Origin: Halomonas sp. 1513
GTDB taxonomy: Bacteria; Pseudomonadota; Gammaproteobacteria; Pseudomonadales; Halomonadaceae
Length of the DNA stretch: 64,000 bases
Reading direction: 5' to 3'
Assembly: GCA_001971685.1 (NCBI GenBank)
Contig: CP019326.1
Location: 124,001-188,000 of the forward strand
Of the stretch, positions 56,494-64,000 are shown piece by piece. Each line of letters opens with the position of its first letter. Position 1 is the stretch's first letter. The notes below the pieces were generated by a model. The model was not told the DNA's origin. It saw only the letters and a program-made list of their open reading frames with translations, and did not search any database. Position numbers and translations under genes: made by a program.

Positions 56494-57291
56494 ATGACAG
56501 ACCGTTTCCAGGACCAGCCGCTGCAGGTGGCGGGTCATCGCTTTGCCTCGCGCCTGCTGGTCGGCACCGGCAAGTACCGCGATTTCGACGAGACCGCCGC
56601 CGCCATCCAGGCCTCCGGCGCCGAGGTGGTGACCTTCGCGGTGCGGCGCACCAACTTGGGGCAGCAAGCCGGCGAACCCAATCTGCTCGACGTGGTGCCG
56701 CCGGAGCGCTATACCCTGCTGCCCAACACCGCCGGCTGCTATACCGCCAAGGACGCGGTGCGCACCTGCAAGCTGGCCCGCGAGCTGCTCGATGGCCATA
56801 AGCTGGTCAAGCTCGAAGTGCTCGGCGATGACGCGACGCTCTACCCCAACGTGGTGGAGACGCTGAAAGCCGCCGAGACGCTGATCGCCGACGGCTTCGA
56901 GGTGATGGTCTACACCAGCGACGATCCCATCGTCGCCAAGGAGCTCGAGCGCCTGGGCTGCTGCGCGGTGATGCCGCTGGGCTCGCTGATCGGCTCCGGT
57001 CACGGTATCCAGAACCCGCACAACGTTCGCCTGATCATCGAGCAGGCCGAGGTGCCGGTGCTGGTGGATGCCGGCATCGGTACCGCCTCCGACGCCGCCA
57101 TGGCCATGGAGCTGGGCTGCGACGGCGTGCTGATGAACTCGGCCATCGCCCACGCCCGCCAGCCGGTGTTGATGGCCGGCGCCATGAAGCAGGCCGTCGA
57201 GGCCGGCCGCGCCGCCTTCCTGGCCGGGCGCATGCCGCGCCGCCAGAGCGCCGAGCCCTCTTCGCCCTTCGCCGGCCGTATCAACGGCTGA
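56494..57291 (+). CDS. thiG: Thiazole synthase ThiG
   Basis: ThiG makes the thiazole phosphate ring from deoxyxylulose phosphate, dehydroglycine and ThiS-COSH. The 265-residue TIM-barrel protein has RLLVGTGKY near residue 26, the Schiff-base lysine in KLEVLGD near 106, [20 protein letters not shown] near 168, and [22 protein letters not shown]. It is the second gene of thiS-thiG-trmB. Confidence 0.96.
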   Translation: MTDRFQDQPLQVAGHRFASRLLVGTGKYRDFDETAAAIQASGAEVVTFAVRRTNLGQQAGEPNLLDVVPPERYTLLPNTAGCYTAKDAVRTCKLARELLDGHKLVKLEVLGDDATLYPNVVETLKAAETLIADGFEVMVYTSDDPIVAKELERLGCCAVMPLGSLIGSGHGIQNPHNVRLIIEQAEVPVLVDAGIGTASDAAMAMELGCDGVLMNSAIAHARQPVLMAGAMKQAVEAGRAAFLAGRMPRRQSAEPSSPFAGRING

Positions 57292-57321
57292 TTGCCCGCT
57301 ACGATGAGATCCGCGTGACGC

Positions 57322-58071
57322 ATGAGTGATACCCACGACGACCGACCCGACGCCGCCACCAGTGCGCCCGAGAGCCCCGCGGCGCCGCTGCACCGGCGCG
57401 GCATCAAGAGCTATGTGCTGCGCGCAGGGCGCATGACCATTGCCCAGACCCGCGGTCTCGAGGAGGTCTGGCCGCGGCTGGGGCTGACCCTCGCCGAGGG
57501 TCGCCAGGATCTCGACGCGCTGTTCGGGCGCCGTGCGCCACGGGTGGTGGAGATCGGTTTCGGCATGGGCGCTTCGCTGATCGAGCAGGCCGAAACCCAC
57601 CCGGAGACCGACTTCATCGGCATCGAGGTACACGCCCCCGGTGTCGGCAAGCTGCTCGACGAGGCCGACAAGCGCGGCCTGAGCAACCTGCGCGTATACC
57701 GCGAGGACGCCCTGCGCGTGCTCGAGGAGTGCCTGCCCGAGGCCAGCCTCGATACTCTGCAGCTGTTCTTCCCCGACCCCTGGCCGAAGAAGAAGCACCA
57801 CAAGCGGCGCATCGTCCAGCCGGCCTTCGTCGAGCTGGTGCGGACTCGCTTGAAGCCGGGTGGCACCTTTCACCTGGCCACCGACTGGGCGGCCTACGCC
57901 GAGTGGATGGCCGATGTGATGAATGCCGCGCCGGGCTATCGCAACACCGCGGCGGTAGAGACGGCGCCCTATGTGCCGCGCCCCGAGTTCCGGCCGCTGA
58001 CCAAGTTCGAGGCCCGCGGCGAGCGCCTTGGCCACGGCGTTTGGGACCTGATCTACGCCCGCGATTCCTGA
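57322..58071 (+). CDS. trmB: tRNA (guanine-N7-)-methyltransferase TrmB
   Basis: TrmB methylates G46 of tRNA. The 249-residue enzyme has an N-terminal extension (about 25 residues) and the SAM-binding [17 protein letters not shown] near 74. The catalytic segment is [20 protein letters not shown] near 150, and [14 protein letters not shown] follows. It is 30 bases after thiG, which suggests cotranscription. Confidence 0.95.
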   Translation: MSDTHDDRPDAATSAPESPAAPLHRRGIKSYVLRAGRMTIAQTRGLEEVWPRLGLTLAEGRQDLDALFGRRAPRVVEIGFGMGASLIEQAETHPETDFIGIEVHAPGVGKLLDEADKRGLSNLRVYREDALRVLEECLPEASLDTLQLFFPDPWPKKKHHKRRIVQPAFVELVRTRLKPGGTFHLATDWAAYAEWMADVMNAAPGYRNTAAVETAPYVPRPEFRPLTKFEARGERLGHGVWDLIYARDS

Positions 58072-58094
58072 ACGCTAGCATCGCATTCGGCGCT

Positions 58095-58119
58095 GCGCCC
58101 CATCTCCATGGTGGGGCGC
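58095..58119 (+). terminator. Hairpin after trmB
   Basis: GCGCCCCA (58095-58102) pairs with TGGGGCGC (58112-58119), 23 bases after the trmB stop. It lacks a clear T-run, so it is a moderate candidate. Confidence 0.45.
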
Positions 58120-58141
58120 GTTCGTTGCAGGGATAGAAAAG

Positions 58142-58166
58142 AAAAAGCCGCTCCGGGAGGAGCGGC
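58142..58166 (-). terminator. Minus-strand hairpin with T-run
   Basis: GCCGCTCC-GGGA-GGAGCGGC on the plus strand (58147-58166), with AAAAA just before it. On the minus strand this is a stem followed by T residues. It would end transcripts from the AEC-transporter gene. Confidence 0.6.
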
Positions 58167-58199
58167 GGAAGACCGTGACTAGCTTGATGAGGAGAAACC

Positions 58200-58262
58200 A
58201 TGGCAGAAAACCTGACATTCGCTGCGATGGTGTGTGGCGCCTGGCAGCGCCACGGTTGTTAA
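58200..58262 (+). CDS. Possible 20-residue peptide
   Basis: ATG 58200 has an excellent GAGGAGA ribosome-binding site seven bases upstream and ends at TAA 58260-58262. The peptide begins MAENLTFAAMVCGA and ends WQRHGC, with two cysteines. It is not a known leader peptide to me and no structural gene follows in the same direction. A real short gene, a leader remnant and chance are all possible. Confidence 0.35.
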   Translation: MAENLTFAAMVCGAWQRHGC

Positions 58263-58311
58263 GATAATCGTTCGCATTCGCGGCGTCAAGCGTAACGAGA
58301 ATATTTTTTAT

Positions 58312-59229
58312 TTAGCCGCCGACCAGGCGCAGCCACAGCGGCAGCGTCAGCATCGCCAGCAGCGTCTGGCCGGTGATCAAGGCGGCCATCAGCTCGGCAT
58401 CGCCACCCAGCTGGCGGGCCAGGATATAGGCCGAGGTGGCGGTGGGCAGGGCGGCGAACAGCAGCGCCACGTCGCGGCTCACCGGGTCGAGTCCCAGCAG
58501 CAGGGCGAGTGTCAGCACCAGGGCCGGCATCACCACCAGCTTGAGCAGGTTGGCGGCCCAGACGCCGCGGTCGAGGCGCACCAGCGCCCGTGGGCGCAGC
58601 GCCACGCCCACTGCCACCAGGCCTAGTGGCAGCGCCGCGCTGCCCAGCAGGCCGATGGTCTGGGCGCTCCAGCCGGGTAGACCGATGCCGCTCAGGTTAA
58701 GGGCGATCCCTATTAGGCAGCCGAGTATCAGCGGGTTGCGTACCAGCGCCAGCAGGCTCTTGCCGAGGCTGGCTGGCCCTAACGTGCCGGCGGCGATGAA
58801 GCTCGCCACGCACAGCACGTTGACCACCGGTACCATCAGTGCCACGGCCACCGCGGCGACGGTGGCCCCGGCGCTGCCGTGCAGGGCGCTGGCCCCGGCC
58901 ACGCCGACATAGGTATTGAAGCGCAGCGCGCCCTGGAACACCGAGGTGAAGGCCGCTGGGTCGAGGCCCAGCCGTTGGCGCAGCCGCCAAAGTAGCGCGC
59001 CGAGGACGGCCATCACGCCCAGCAGCACCAGTGCGACACGCCCCACCGGCACCTGGCTGACATCCGCGGTAGCCAGGGTGGCCACCAGCATCGCCGGAAA
59101 CAGTAGGAAGTAGATCAGTTTCTCCATCTGGGGCCAGAAATCACCGCCCGGAAGGCGTTTCCAGCCCAGCGCGGCGCCCAGCAGGATCAGCAGGAACAGC
59201 GGGCCCAGCGCGCTGGCCACATCGCCCAT
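58312..59229 (-). CDS. AEC-family (auxin efflux carrier-like) transporter
   Basis: The 305-residue protein has about ten helices and the AEC pattern: LLILLGAALGW at the start, EKLIYFLLFPAMLVATL, FNTYVGVAGASALHG, and ALPTATSAYILARQLGG near the end. The bacterial members move small organic acids such as malate or malonate; the substrate here is not readable. Confidence 0.88.
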   Translation of the reverse strand: MGDVASALGPLFLLILLGAALGWKRLPGGDFWPQMEKLIYFLLFPAMLVATLATADVSQVPVGRVALVLLGVMAVLGALLWRLRQRLGLDPAAFTSVFQGALRFNTYVGVAGASALHGSAGATVAAVAVALMVPVVNVLCVASFIAAGTLGPASLGKSLLALVRNPLILGCLIGIALNLSGIGLPGWSAQTIGLLGSAALPLGLVAVGVALRPRALVRLDRGVWAANLLKLVVMPALVLTLALLLGLDPVSRDVALLFAALPTATSAYILARQLGGDAELMAALITGQTLLAMLTLPLWLRLVGG

Positions 59230-59343
59230 GGATACTCCTTGTTATCGACCTTAGGATGCGACAACCTTCCACAGGTCGTCATGAGGCAAACGCTGATAAG
59301 CTTACCGGCTATTGCCACTTCATTGGAGGGTCCTGGTGCTGCC

Positions 59344-59856
59344 ATGACCACGCTGCCCCCATCCTCGGACGAGGCGACCCCGCGCTCACCGCTGCTCAAT
59401 CTGCTGATCATGGTCACGCTGGTGACGGTGGTCGTGGCGATGTGGTATCTCGGCAACTACTATCTGCGCGGCAGCAGCGACGACGTTACCTGGTATCCGC
59501 CGAGTTCTCCTTGCGACCTGCATCAGGGCGCCTGCCAGGCGAGCCTGGGCATGGCGTCGCGGCTGTCGCTGGATTTCGACGGTGAGCTGCGCGAACTAGA
59601 GATCCTGCCCGTCGAGGTGCAGCTGGACAACCTCGAGGCGCGGTCGGTGACGCTCGAGCTGGTGGGTCGCAATATGCACATGGGCGTGCACCGCTTTATC
59701 CTCGAGTCGCAGGGCAACGGGGTGTATCGCGGCAACGCCCAGATCGGCGTATGCACCGAGTCGGTGATGCCCTGGCGCGTTCAGGTAGTGATCGAGACCC
59801 CTCAGGGTCGCAAGGGAAGCTGGTTCGATTTCGATATCAAGAGGAGTGCGGTATGA
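59344..59856 (+). CDS. Membrane-anchored FixH-like small protein next to SCO
   Basis: The 170-residue protein has one N-terminal membrane helix (about residues 16-37, LLNLLIMVTLVTVVVAMWYL) and a periplasmic domain with ELVGRNMHMGVHRF and QIGVCTESVMPWRVQVVIET. The strand pattern and methionine/histidine group resemble FixH-like proteins. A role in copper handling or oxidase assembly is inferred from the SCO gene, which starts inside it (ATGA overlap). The first in-frame ATG, at 59239, gives an odd N-terminus and is rejected. Confidence 0.6.
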   Translation: MTTLPPSSDEATPRSPLLNLLIMVTLVTVVVAMWYLGNYYLRGSSDDVTWYPPSSPCDLHQGACQASLGMASRLSLDFDGELRELEILPVEVQLDNLEARSVTLELVGRNMHMGVHRFILESQGNGVYRGNAQIGVCTESVMPWRVQVVIETPQGRKGSWFDFDIKRSAV

Positions 59857-60443
59857 CGCGCAAGATGCGGTGGGCGGGCATCGCCACACTGGTATTGGTC
59901 GTGGCGCTCGGCACCATCTGGTGGGTGCAGCAGCACGGCGATGACGGCGAACCGCGGGGTGGCGAAGTGGCGCTGCCCTCGACCCAGGGCGAGTTCTCGC
60001 TGGCGGCCATGGACGACGACGAGCTGGCGGTGTTGTTCTTCGGCTACACCTACTGCCCGGATATCTGCCCGATGACCCTGGCGGTGATTCGCCAGGCGCT
60101 ACAGCAGCTCGAGCCGGAGCATGCCGAGCGGCTGGTACCGGTGCTGATTACCGTCGACCCGGCCCGCGATACCCTCGAGCGCCTCGAGGAGTACGTCGGC
60201 TACTTCGGCGAGCAGTTTATCGGCGCCCGCGGCAGCGAGGAGCAGCTCGACGATATCGCCGAGCGCTATAACCTGTTCTGGCGCCGGCACGACATGGAGG
60301 GCTCGGCGATGGAGTACACCGTCGACCATAGCTCCTCGATGTACCTGGTCGACCGCCACGGCGAGATCCGCCAGCGGGTGCTCTACGCCCCGACGCCGCA
60401 CTCGCTGATCTCTGCCGTGCGCCACGAGCTCAGCGGCGGCTGA
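59853..60443 (+). CDS. SCO1/SenC-family copper chaperone
   Basis: SCO proteins help load copper into cytochrome oxidase and act as thiol redox proteins. The 196-residue protein has an N-terminal membrane anchor (about 7-25). Its thioredoxin-like domain has the copper-binding CPDIC motif near residue 69 and the conserved His in YTVDHSSSMYLVDRHG near 154. It overlaps the preceding gene by four bases, with GAGGAG before the ATG. Confidence 0.92.
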   Translation: MTRKMRWAGIATLVLVVALGTIWWVQQHGDDGEPRGGEVALPSTQGEFSLAAMDDDELAVLFFGYTYCPDICPMTLAVIRQALQQLEPEHAERLVPVLITVDPARDTLERLEEYVGYFGEQFIGARGSEEQLDDIAERYNLFWRRHDMEGSAMEYTVDHSSSMYLVDRHGEIRQRVLYAPTPHSLISAVRHELSGG

Positions 60444-60467
60444 GGCGCGTCGTCAAGCAGTCAGGGC

Positions 60468-61526
60468 TCAGGGCGACTCTGCTGGGTCGCCGCTAAGCCG
60501 CTCGACCATGGCGTGCAGCGCCTGCACCTGATGGCCGTCGCGGGTTTCATAGCCGGCTGAAGGTTCCCAACTGCTTTCATCGAAACCCCACCAGTCCCAG
60601 CAGCCCTGGGGATTGGCCATGCTGGTGTCGGTCTGCGGGTAGAGCACGGCCAGGTCATTGGCGTCGGCCCAGGCGTTGAGCCCGGTATGCCGGATAAAGG
60701 CGTCCTCGACCTGCTCCTGATTCATGTTGCAGCCGTGCAGCGCCACCACCAGGCCGCAGGTCGCACCCTCCTCACAGGCCTTGGGCAGGTACAGCTTGCC
60801 CTGCTCGGCAAGCCCTGAGCCACGATAGAACTCACCTTGATCGAAGGGCAGCAGCGTGCCTCGGCCGTCGCCAGCGGGCGGCGTCAGGTCGTCGTAGAGC
60901 CAGTTCAGGACCTCGCCCGACGCATCGCGGTCGCAGGCCAGCAGGTGTGGGCTACCGCCGAGGCGGCAGTCGGCCAGCTCGGTAATGTGGGCCAGGCCGG
61001 TGCCGCCCACTGGCCAGCCGTGGCCGACGTCCTCGGCGGTCACGAAACGGAGTTGATCTGGGTGGGCCAACCACTGGCGATATTGGGTCGCGAGCAGCTC
61101 GCCGAGCGCCGGGTCGACCACCTCGTCCTCCTCGCCGTGCCACACGAAGACCCGCTGCCGGGCCAGGGCGTCGGCAGGCCCGAGGCGGTCCTCGCTGCGG
61201 TAGGTGGCGAGTCGGGTCTCCAGTTCGGAGAGACTCGGCAAGCCATGCCGCTGGGTCATGCACTGGCCCAGCGCCAGGCGCAGGCTGCCCTGGGCGCAGC
61301 CCCAGGGGCCGGCGGCGAATACGCCCAGGCCACGGTAGGTCTCGGGGAAGGCCACGGCCAGTTGGGTGGCCATGTAGCCACCCGACGAGACACCCACCAC
61401 GCTGATGCGCTCCGGGGCAATATCGAGCCCGGGAAGGGCGGGAAGCGTATCGCTGTCGGCCAGCGCCGGGCCCGCCAGGCCCAGCGCCAGACCGCACACT
61501 AACAGCGCGGGTTGCATGGTGTTCAA
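60468..61526 (-). CDS. Secreted PHB-depolymerase-like esterase
   Basis: The 352-residue precursor has a signal peptide (about 1-23). The catalytic elbow is GVSSGGYMA near residue 45, VFAAGPWGCAQGS follows, and ADANDLAVLYPQTD and NPQGCWDWWGF lie near the end. The pattern is that of the short poly(3-hydroxybutyrate) depolymerase/esterase group. The second half looks like a repeat of the esterase fold with ALHGCN. Its ATG overlaps the stop of the FKBP gene upstream. Confidence 0.8.
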   Translation of the reverse strand: MNTMQPALLVCGLALGLAGPALADSDTLPALPGLDIAPERISVVGVSSGGYMATQLAVAFPETYRGLGVFAAGPWGCAQGSLRLALGQCMTQRHGLPSLSELETRLATYRSEDRLGPADALARQRVFVWHGEEDEVVDPALGELLATQYRQWLAHPDQLRFVTAEDVGHGWPVGGTGLAHITELADCRLGGSPHLLACDRDASGEVLNWLYDDLTPPAGDGRGTLLPFDQGEFYRGSGLAEQGKLYLPKACEEGATCGLVVALHGCNMNQEQVEDAFIRHTGLNAWADANDLAVLYPQTDTSMANPQGCWDWWGFDESSWEPSAGYETRDGHQVQALHAMVERLSGDPAESP

Positions 61527-62209
61527 TCGTCGATGCCGAGCAGCTCGACCTTGAAGATCAGCGTTTCGTTGGGGCCGATCGGACCACCGGTACCGGCTTC
61601 ACCGTAGGCCAGCTCAGAGGGCAGGTAGATCATCCAGGTGTCGCCGACGCTCATCAGCTGCAGGGCTTCCTGCCAGCCTTCGATGACCTGATCGACCCGG
61701 AAGCTGACCGGCTCGCCGCGCTGGTAGGAGCTGTCGAACACGGTACCGTCGAGCAGCGTGCCCTCGTAGTGCACCTCGACGCTGTCCGAGGCGCCCGGCG
61801 ATGGGCCATCGCCCGACTCCACCACCTGGTACTGCAGGCCGGAGTCGGTGACCTCGACGCCCTCTTCTTCGGCGTTCTCGGCGAGGAAGGCCTCGCCTGC
61901 TTCGCGATTGGTCTCGGCAGCCTGTGAGGCCTGGGCCTCGCGACTGGCCATGGCACTCTCCTGGAAGCGGGTCAGTGCCTCAGCCATCTGCTCTTCGCTC
62001 ATGGCCAGTTCGCCACCGGCGTAGACGTCCTCGATGGCCTGGGTGAAGGCGTCGAGATCCAGTTCCTCGACGTCCTGTACCAGGCTCTGGCCAAGGGTGA
62101 CCCCCAGGCTGTAGCTGAGCTGCTCTTGCTCGGTCTCGGGGGCCGCCAGGGCCAGCGGGGAGGCGACCAGCAGGGTGCCAAGTGCCGCAGCGGAAACCAG
62201 TGTCTTCAT
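61523..62209 (-). CDS. Periplasmic FKBP-type peptidyl-prolyl isomerase
   Basis: The 228-residue precursor has a signal peptide (about 1-22, ending SPLALA). A helical dimerisation region follows (about 30-105: SYSLGVTLGQSLVQD), then the FKBP domain (about 120-228: VEVHYEGTLLDGTVFDSSYQRGEPV, PSELAYGEAGTGGPIGPNETLIFKVELL in two runs). It resembles FkpA/Mip. The longer frame to 62227 is unlikely. It overlaps the esterase start by four bases. Confidence 0.92.
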   Translation of the reverse strand: MKTLVSAAALGTLLVASPLALAAPETEQEQLSYSLGVTLGQSLVQDVEELDLDAFTQAIEDVYAGGELAMSEEQMAEALTRFQESAMASREAQASQAAETNREAGEAFLAENAEEEGVEVTDSGLQYQVVESGDGPSPGASDSVEVHYEGTLLDGTVFDSSYQRGEPVSFRVDQVIEGWQEALQLMSVGDTWMIYLPSELAYGEAGTGGPIGPNETLIFKVELLGIDD

Positions 62210-62314
62210 GCAGAGTCCTCGATTCATTGTAAGGCGTCGTGTCTCGGACTCTATCAGGCGCCATGAGTTTCCGCACCCGCGCTATTGCGGTGCATTTGCG
62301 CACTCGCTGGGCAC

Positions 62315-62749
62315 CTAGACCACCAGAACCGGGCACTTGGCCATGCTCGCGACCCGCTGCGAGACGCTACCAAGAATACTCGACTCGCCGTTGGTGCCCT
62401 TGGAGCCGAGCACGATCAGGTCGCACTCGCGCTTGCGGGCAAAGCGCACGATGGTGCTCGACGGGCGGCCACCCTTGACGAAGGCCCGCACCCCCTCGAC
62501 GCCGAGCTCGATGGCGCGGTGCTTGGCGTTGAGGGCGATCTCGGAGGCGTACTCCTTGAGCGCGTCGTCGGGGATGTCGAGCTTGGCCGGGCGCACCATC
62601 GATAGTGACGCCTCGAGCAGACTGTGGTGCTTGAACACGCACAGCACGTACAGCTCGGCGTGGGTCAGCCGCTGCAGTTCGACGGCCTTGTCCAGCGCCC
62701 GCAGGGCGCGCTTGGAGCCGTCGACCGGGACCAGGATTCGCTTGAACAT
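62315..62749 (-). CDS. teaD: Universal stress protein TeaD
   Basis: The 144-residue protein is a UspA fold with the ATP-binding motif [19 protein letters not shown] near residue 120 and the N-terminal [18 protein letters not shown]. Its place 29 bases after a TRAP large-subunit gene matches TeaD, the Usp protein that regulates the ectoine transporter TeaABC in Halomonas elongata. The start is ATG 62749, with GGAGG before it. The name depends on that context. Confidence 0.78.
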   Translation of the reverse strand: MFKRILVPVDGSKRALRALDKAVELQRLTHAELYVLCVFKHHSLLEASLSMVRPAKLDIPDDALKEYASEIALNAKHRAIELGVEGVRAFVKGGRPSSTIVRFARKRECDLIVLGSKGTNGESSILGSVSQRVASMAKCPVLVV

Positions 62750-62778
62750 CGTCACCTCCTCCTCGTGGGGCGAGTGGC

Positions 62779-64000
62779 TCACCGGAACGCCAGGTCACGC
62801 AGGAACAGCGCGATCTGCGGGAACATGATCACCAGGGCCGCCGCCACCACCAGCATGAAGATGAAAGGCGGCGTACCGCGGATCACTTCCCAGTAGGGGC
62901 GCTTGAAGATGGCGATGGCGGTGAAGATATCGCAGCCGAAGGGTGGCGTGGCCGAGCCGATCGCCACCTGCAGGGTAATCAACACGCCGACGTGGACCGG
63001 ATCGAGCCCGGAGGCGGCGATCGCCGGGGCGAAGATCGGCGTCAGCACCAGGATCACCACGATCGGGTCGACGAACATGCAGGCCACGAAGAAGGCCACC
63101 GAGATGGCGATCAGCACGCCTACCGGGCCGGCCTCGTCGATGCCCACCGCGGCGAGTATCTCCTGGGGAATCTGGGCAAACGAGATGACCCACGAGAAGC
63201 CGTTGCCCACCGCCACCAGGATGAAGACCACGGCGGTGATCAGCCCGGTGGACTTGGCGATGGTGTAGATGTGCTGCAGCTTGAGGGAGCGGAACACCAC
63301 GAATTCCAGCAGCACCGCATACAGCACGCAGGCGGCCGCCGCTTCGGTGGGGCTGAAGATACCGCCATAGATGCCGCCGACGATCAGCACCGGAAAGCCC
63401 AGCGGCCACAGCGCGCGCTGCACCGCGGTGAGGCGCTCGCGCCAGCTCGATTTGGGCTCGGTGGGCACGTCCTTGATCACCGCATACAGCACGCAGTAGA
63501 TCGAGAACATGAACAGGATCAGCAGCCCCGGGCCGATGCCGGCGATGAACAGCTCGCCGATCGAGGTGCCGGAGATCACCCCGTAGATGATCATGCCGAT
63601 GCTCGGCGGGATCAAAAAGGCGATGTCGCTGGAGTTGATGATCAATGCCAGGGTGAAGGGGTCCTTGTAGCCGGCCTTGAGCATGCGCGGGCGCAGCGGC
63701 GAGCCGACGGCCACTACGGTCGCCTGAGTCGAGCCGGAGACCGCGCCAAATAGCGTACAGGACGCCGCGGTGCTTACTGCTAGGCCGCCTTTCACGTGGC
63801 CGACGAAGCTCATCACCATGTTGATCAGGCGATGCGCGGACTGGCCGCGGGTCATGATGTCGGCGGCCAGGATGAACATCGGCACGGCGATCAGCGCGGT
63901 GGGGCGTATGCCGCCCATCATCTGCTGGATCAGGGTTTCCATCTGGCCAGTGCCGCCGAAGGTCATGTAGAAACCGACGAAGGCGGCGGTGACCAGCGGG
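62779..64000 (-). CDS. teaC: TRAP transporter large subunit (TeaC-like), 5' part missing
   Basis: The gene runs off the window; the visible 407 codons are the C-terminal part of a DctM-type subunit. Features include [64 protein letters not shown], and late [15 protein letters not shown] and [16 protein letters not shown]. The frame is open to the edge without a stop. It is followed by a teaD-like Usp gene, so the ectoine/hydroxyectoine uptake system TeaABC is the best guess. teaA and teaB would lie further right. Confidence 0.8.
   Translation of the reverse strand, partial: PLVTAAFVGFYMTFGGTGQMETLIQQMMGGIRPTALIAVPMFILAADIMTRGQSAHRLINMVMSFVGHVKGGLAVSTAASCTLFGAVSGSTQATVVAVGSPLRPRMLKAGYKDPFTLALIINSSDIAFLIPPSIGMIIYGVISGTSIGELFIAGIGPGLLILFMFSIYCVLYAVIKDVPTEPKSSWRERLTAVQRALWPLGFPVLIVGGIYGGIFSPTEAAAACVLYAVLLEFVVFRSLKLQHIYTIAKSTGLITAVVFILVAVGNGFSWVISFAQIPQEILAAVGIDEAGPVGVLIAISVAFFVACMFVDPIVVILVLTPIFAPAIAASGLDPVHVGVLITLQVAIGSATPPFGCDIFTAIAIFKRPYWEVIRGTPPFIFMLVVAAALVIMFPQIALFLRDLAFR

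Overview
The window reads as a chromosomal segment of a high-GC, salt-adapted gammaproteobacterium, most likely Halomonas or a close relative. The evidence is protein-level: a TRAP large subunit followed directly by a UspA protein (the TeaC-TeaD order known from the ectoine transporter of Halomonas elongata), a FinR-Fpr divergent pair, AapJQMP, PhnD-C-E-E, and strong G/C bias at third codon positions. No tRNA, rRNA, CRISPR array, transposase or complete prophage was seen.

Bases 1-28,775 hold a type VI secretion system (T6SS) locus on the plus strand. Its order is tssC-tssE-tssF-tssG-tagH-tssJ-tssK-tssL-tssH(clpV)-vasH-vasI-tssA-tssM, close to the Vibrio cholerae large cluster. A GNAT-fold protein follows where V. 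cholerae has VasL. Then come PAAR, VgrG, a DUF4123 adaptor, an 1159-residue VasX/BTH_I2691-like membrane-active effector, and two related membrane proteins that are probably immunity proteins. Nearly all genes overlap or lie within about 30 bases of each other, so this is probably one long operon. tssB and hcp are not in the window. The first putative immunity gene carries an in-frame G9 tract. The second carries G10, which breaks its frame, and a second indel follows downstream. Just after it lies a 57-base fragment of vgrG, so this end has recombined.

Bases 28,868-33,382 are housekeeping genes: djlA, a glutathione S-transferase, a hemolysin-III family protein, ribA, hemE and a VanZ-like gene. 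Bases 33,478-37,913 are the general L-amino-acid ABC transporter aapJQMP, preceded by a good NtrC site and a -24/-12 (sigma-54) promoter. A diguanylate cyclase and a histidine phosphatase lie on the minus strand behind it. Bases 40,046-43,640 are a phosphonate-type transporter, phnDCEE, with repeats upstream and no C-P lyase genes nearby. Then come a small membrane protein, a host-attachment-family protein, an orphaned chemoreceptor tail, and the divergent finR/fpr pair around a near-perfect palindrome.

Bases 46,998-49,366 form a glnK-amtB-glnK nitrogen module, again with sigma-54/NtrC-like signals. The rest holds ubiK, comM, a lipoprotein/hydrolase pair, glcB, a thioesterase, a DUF423 protein, thiS-thiG-trmB, an AEC transporter, a small membrane protein with an SCO copper chaperone, a PHB-depolymerase-like esterase with an FKBP isomerase, and the truncated teaC with teaD at the right edge.

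Start codons were moved inward from the longest open frame wherever a Shine-Dalgarno sequence or family length supported it. Family assignments come from reading motifs and from memory of the families. No database search was run.
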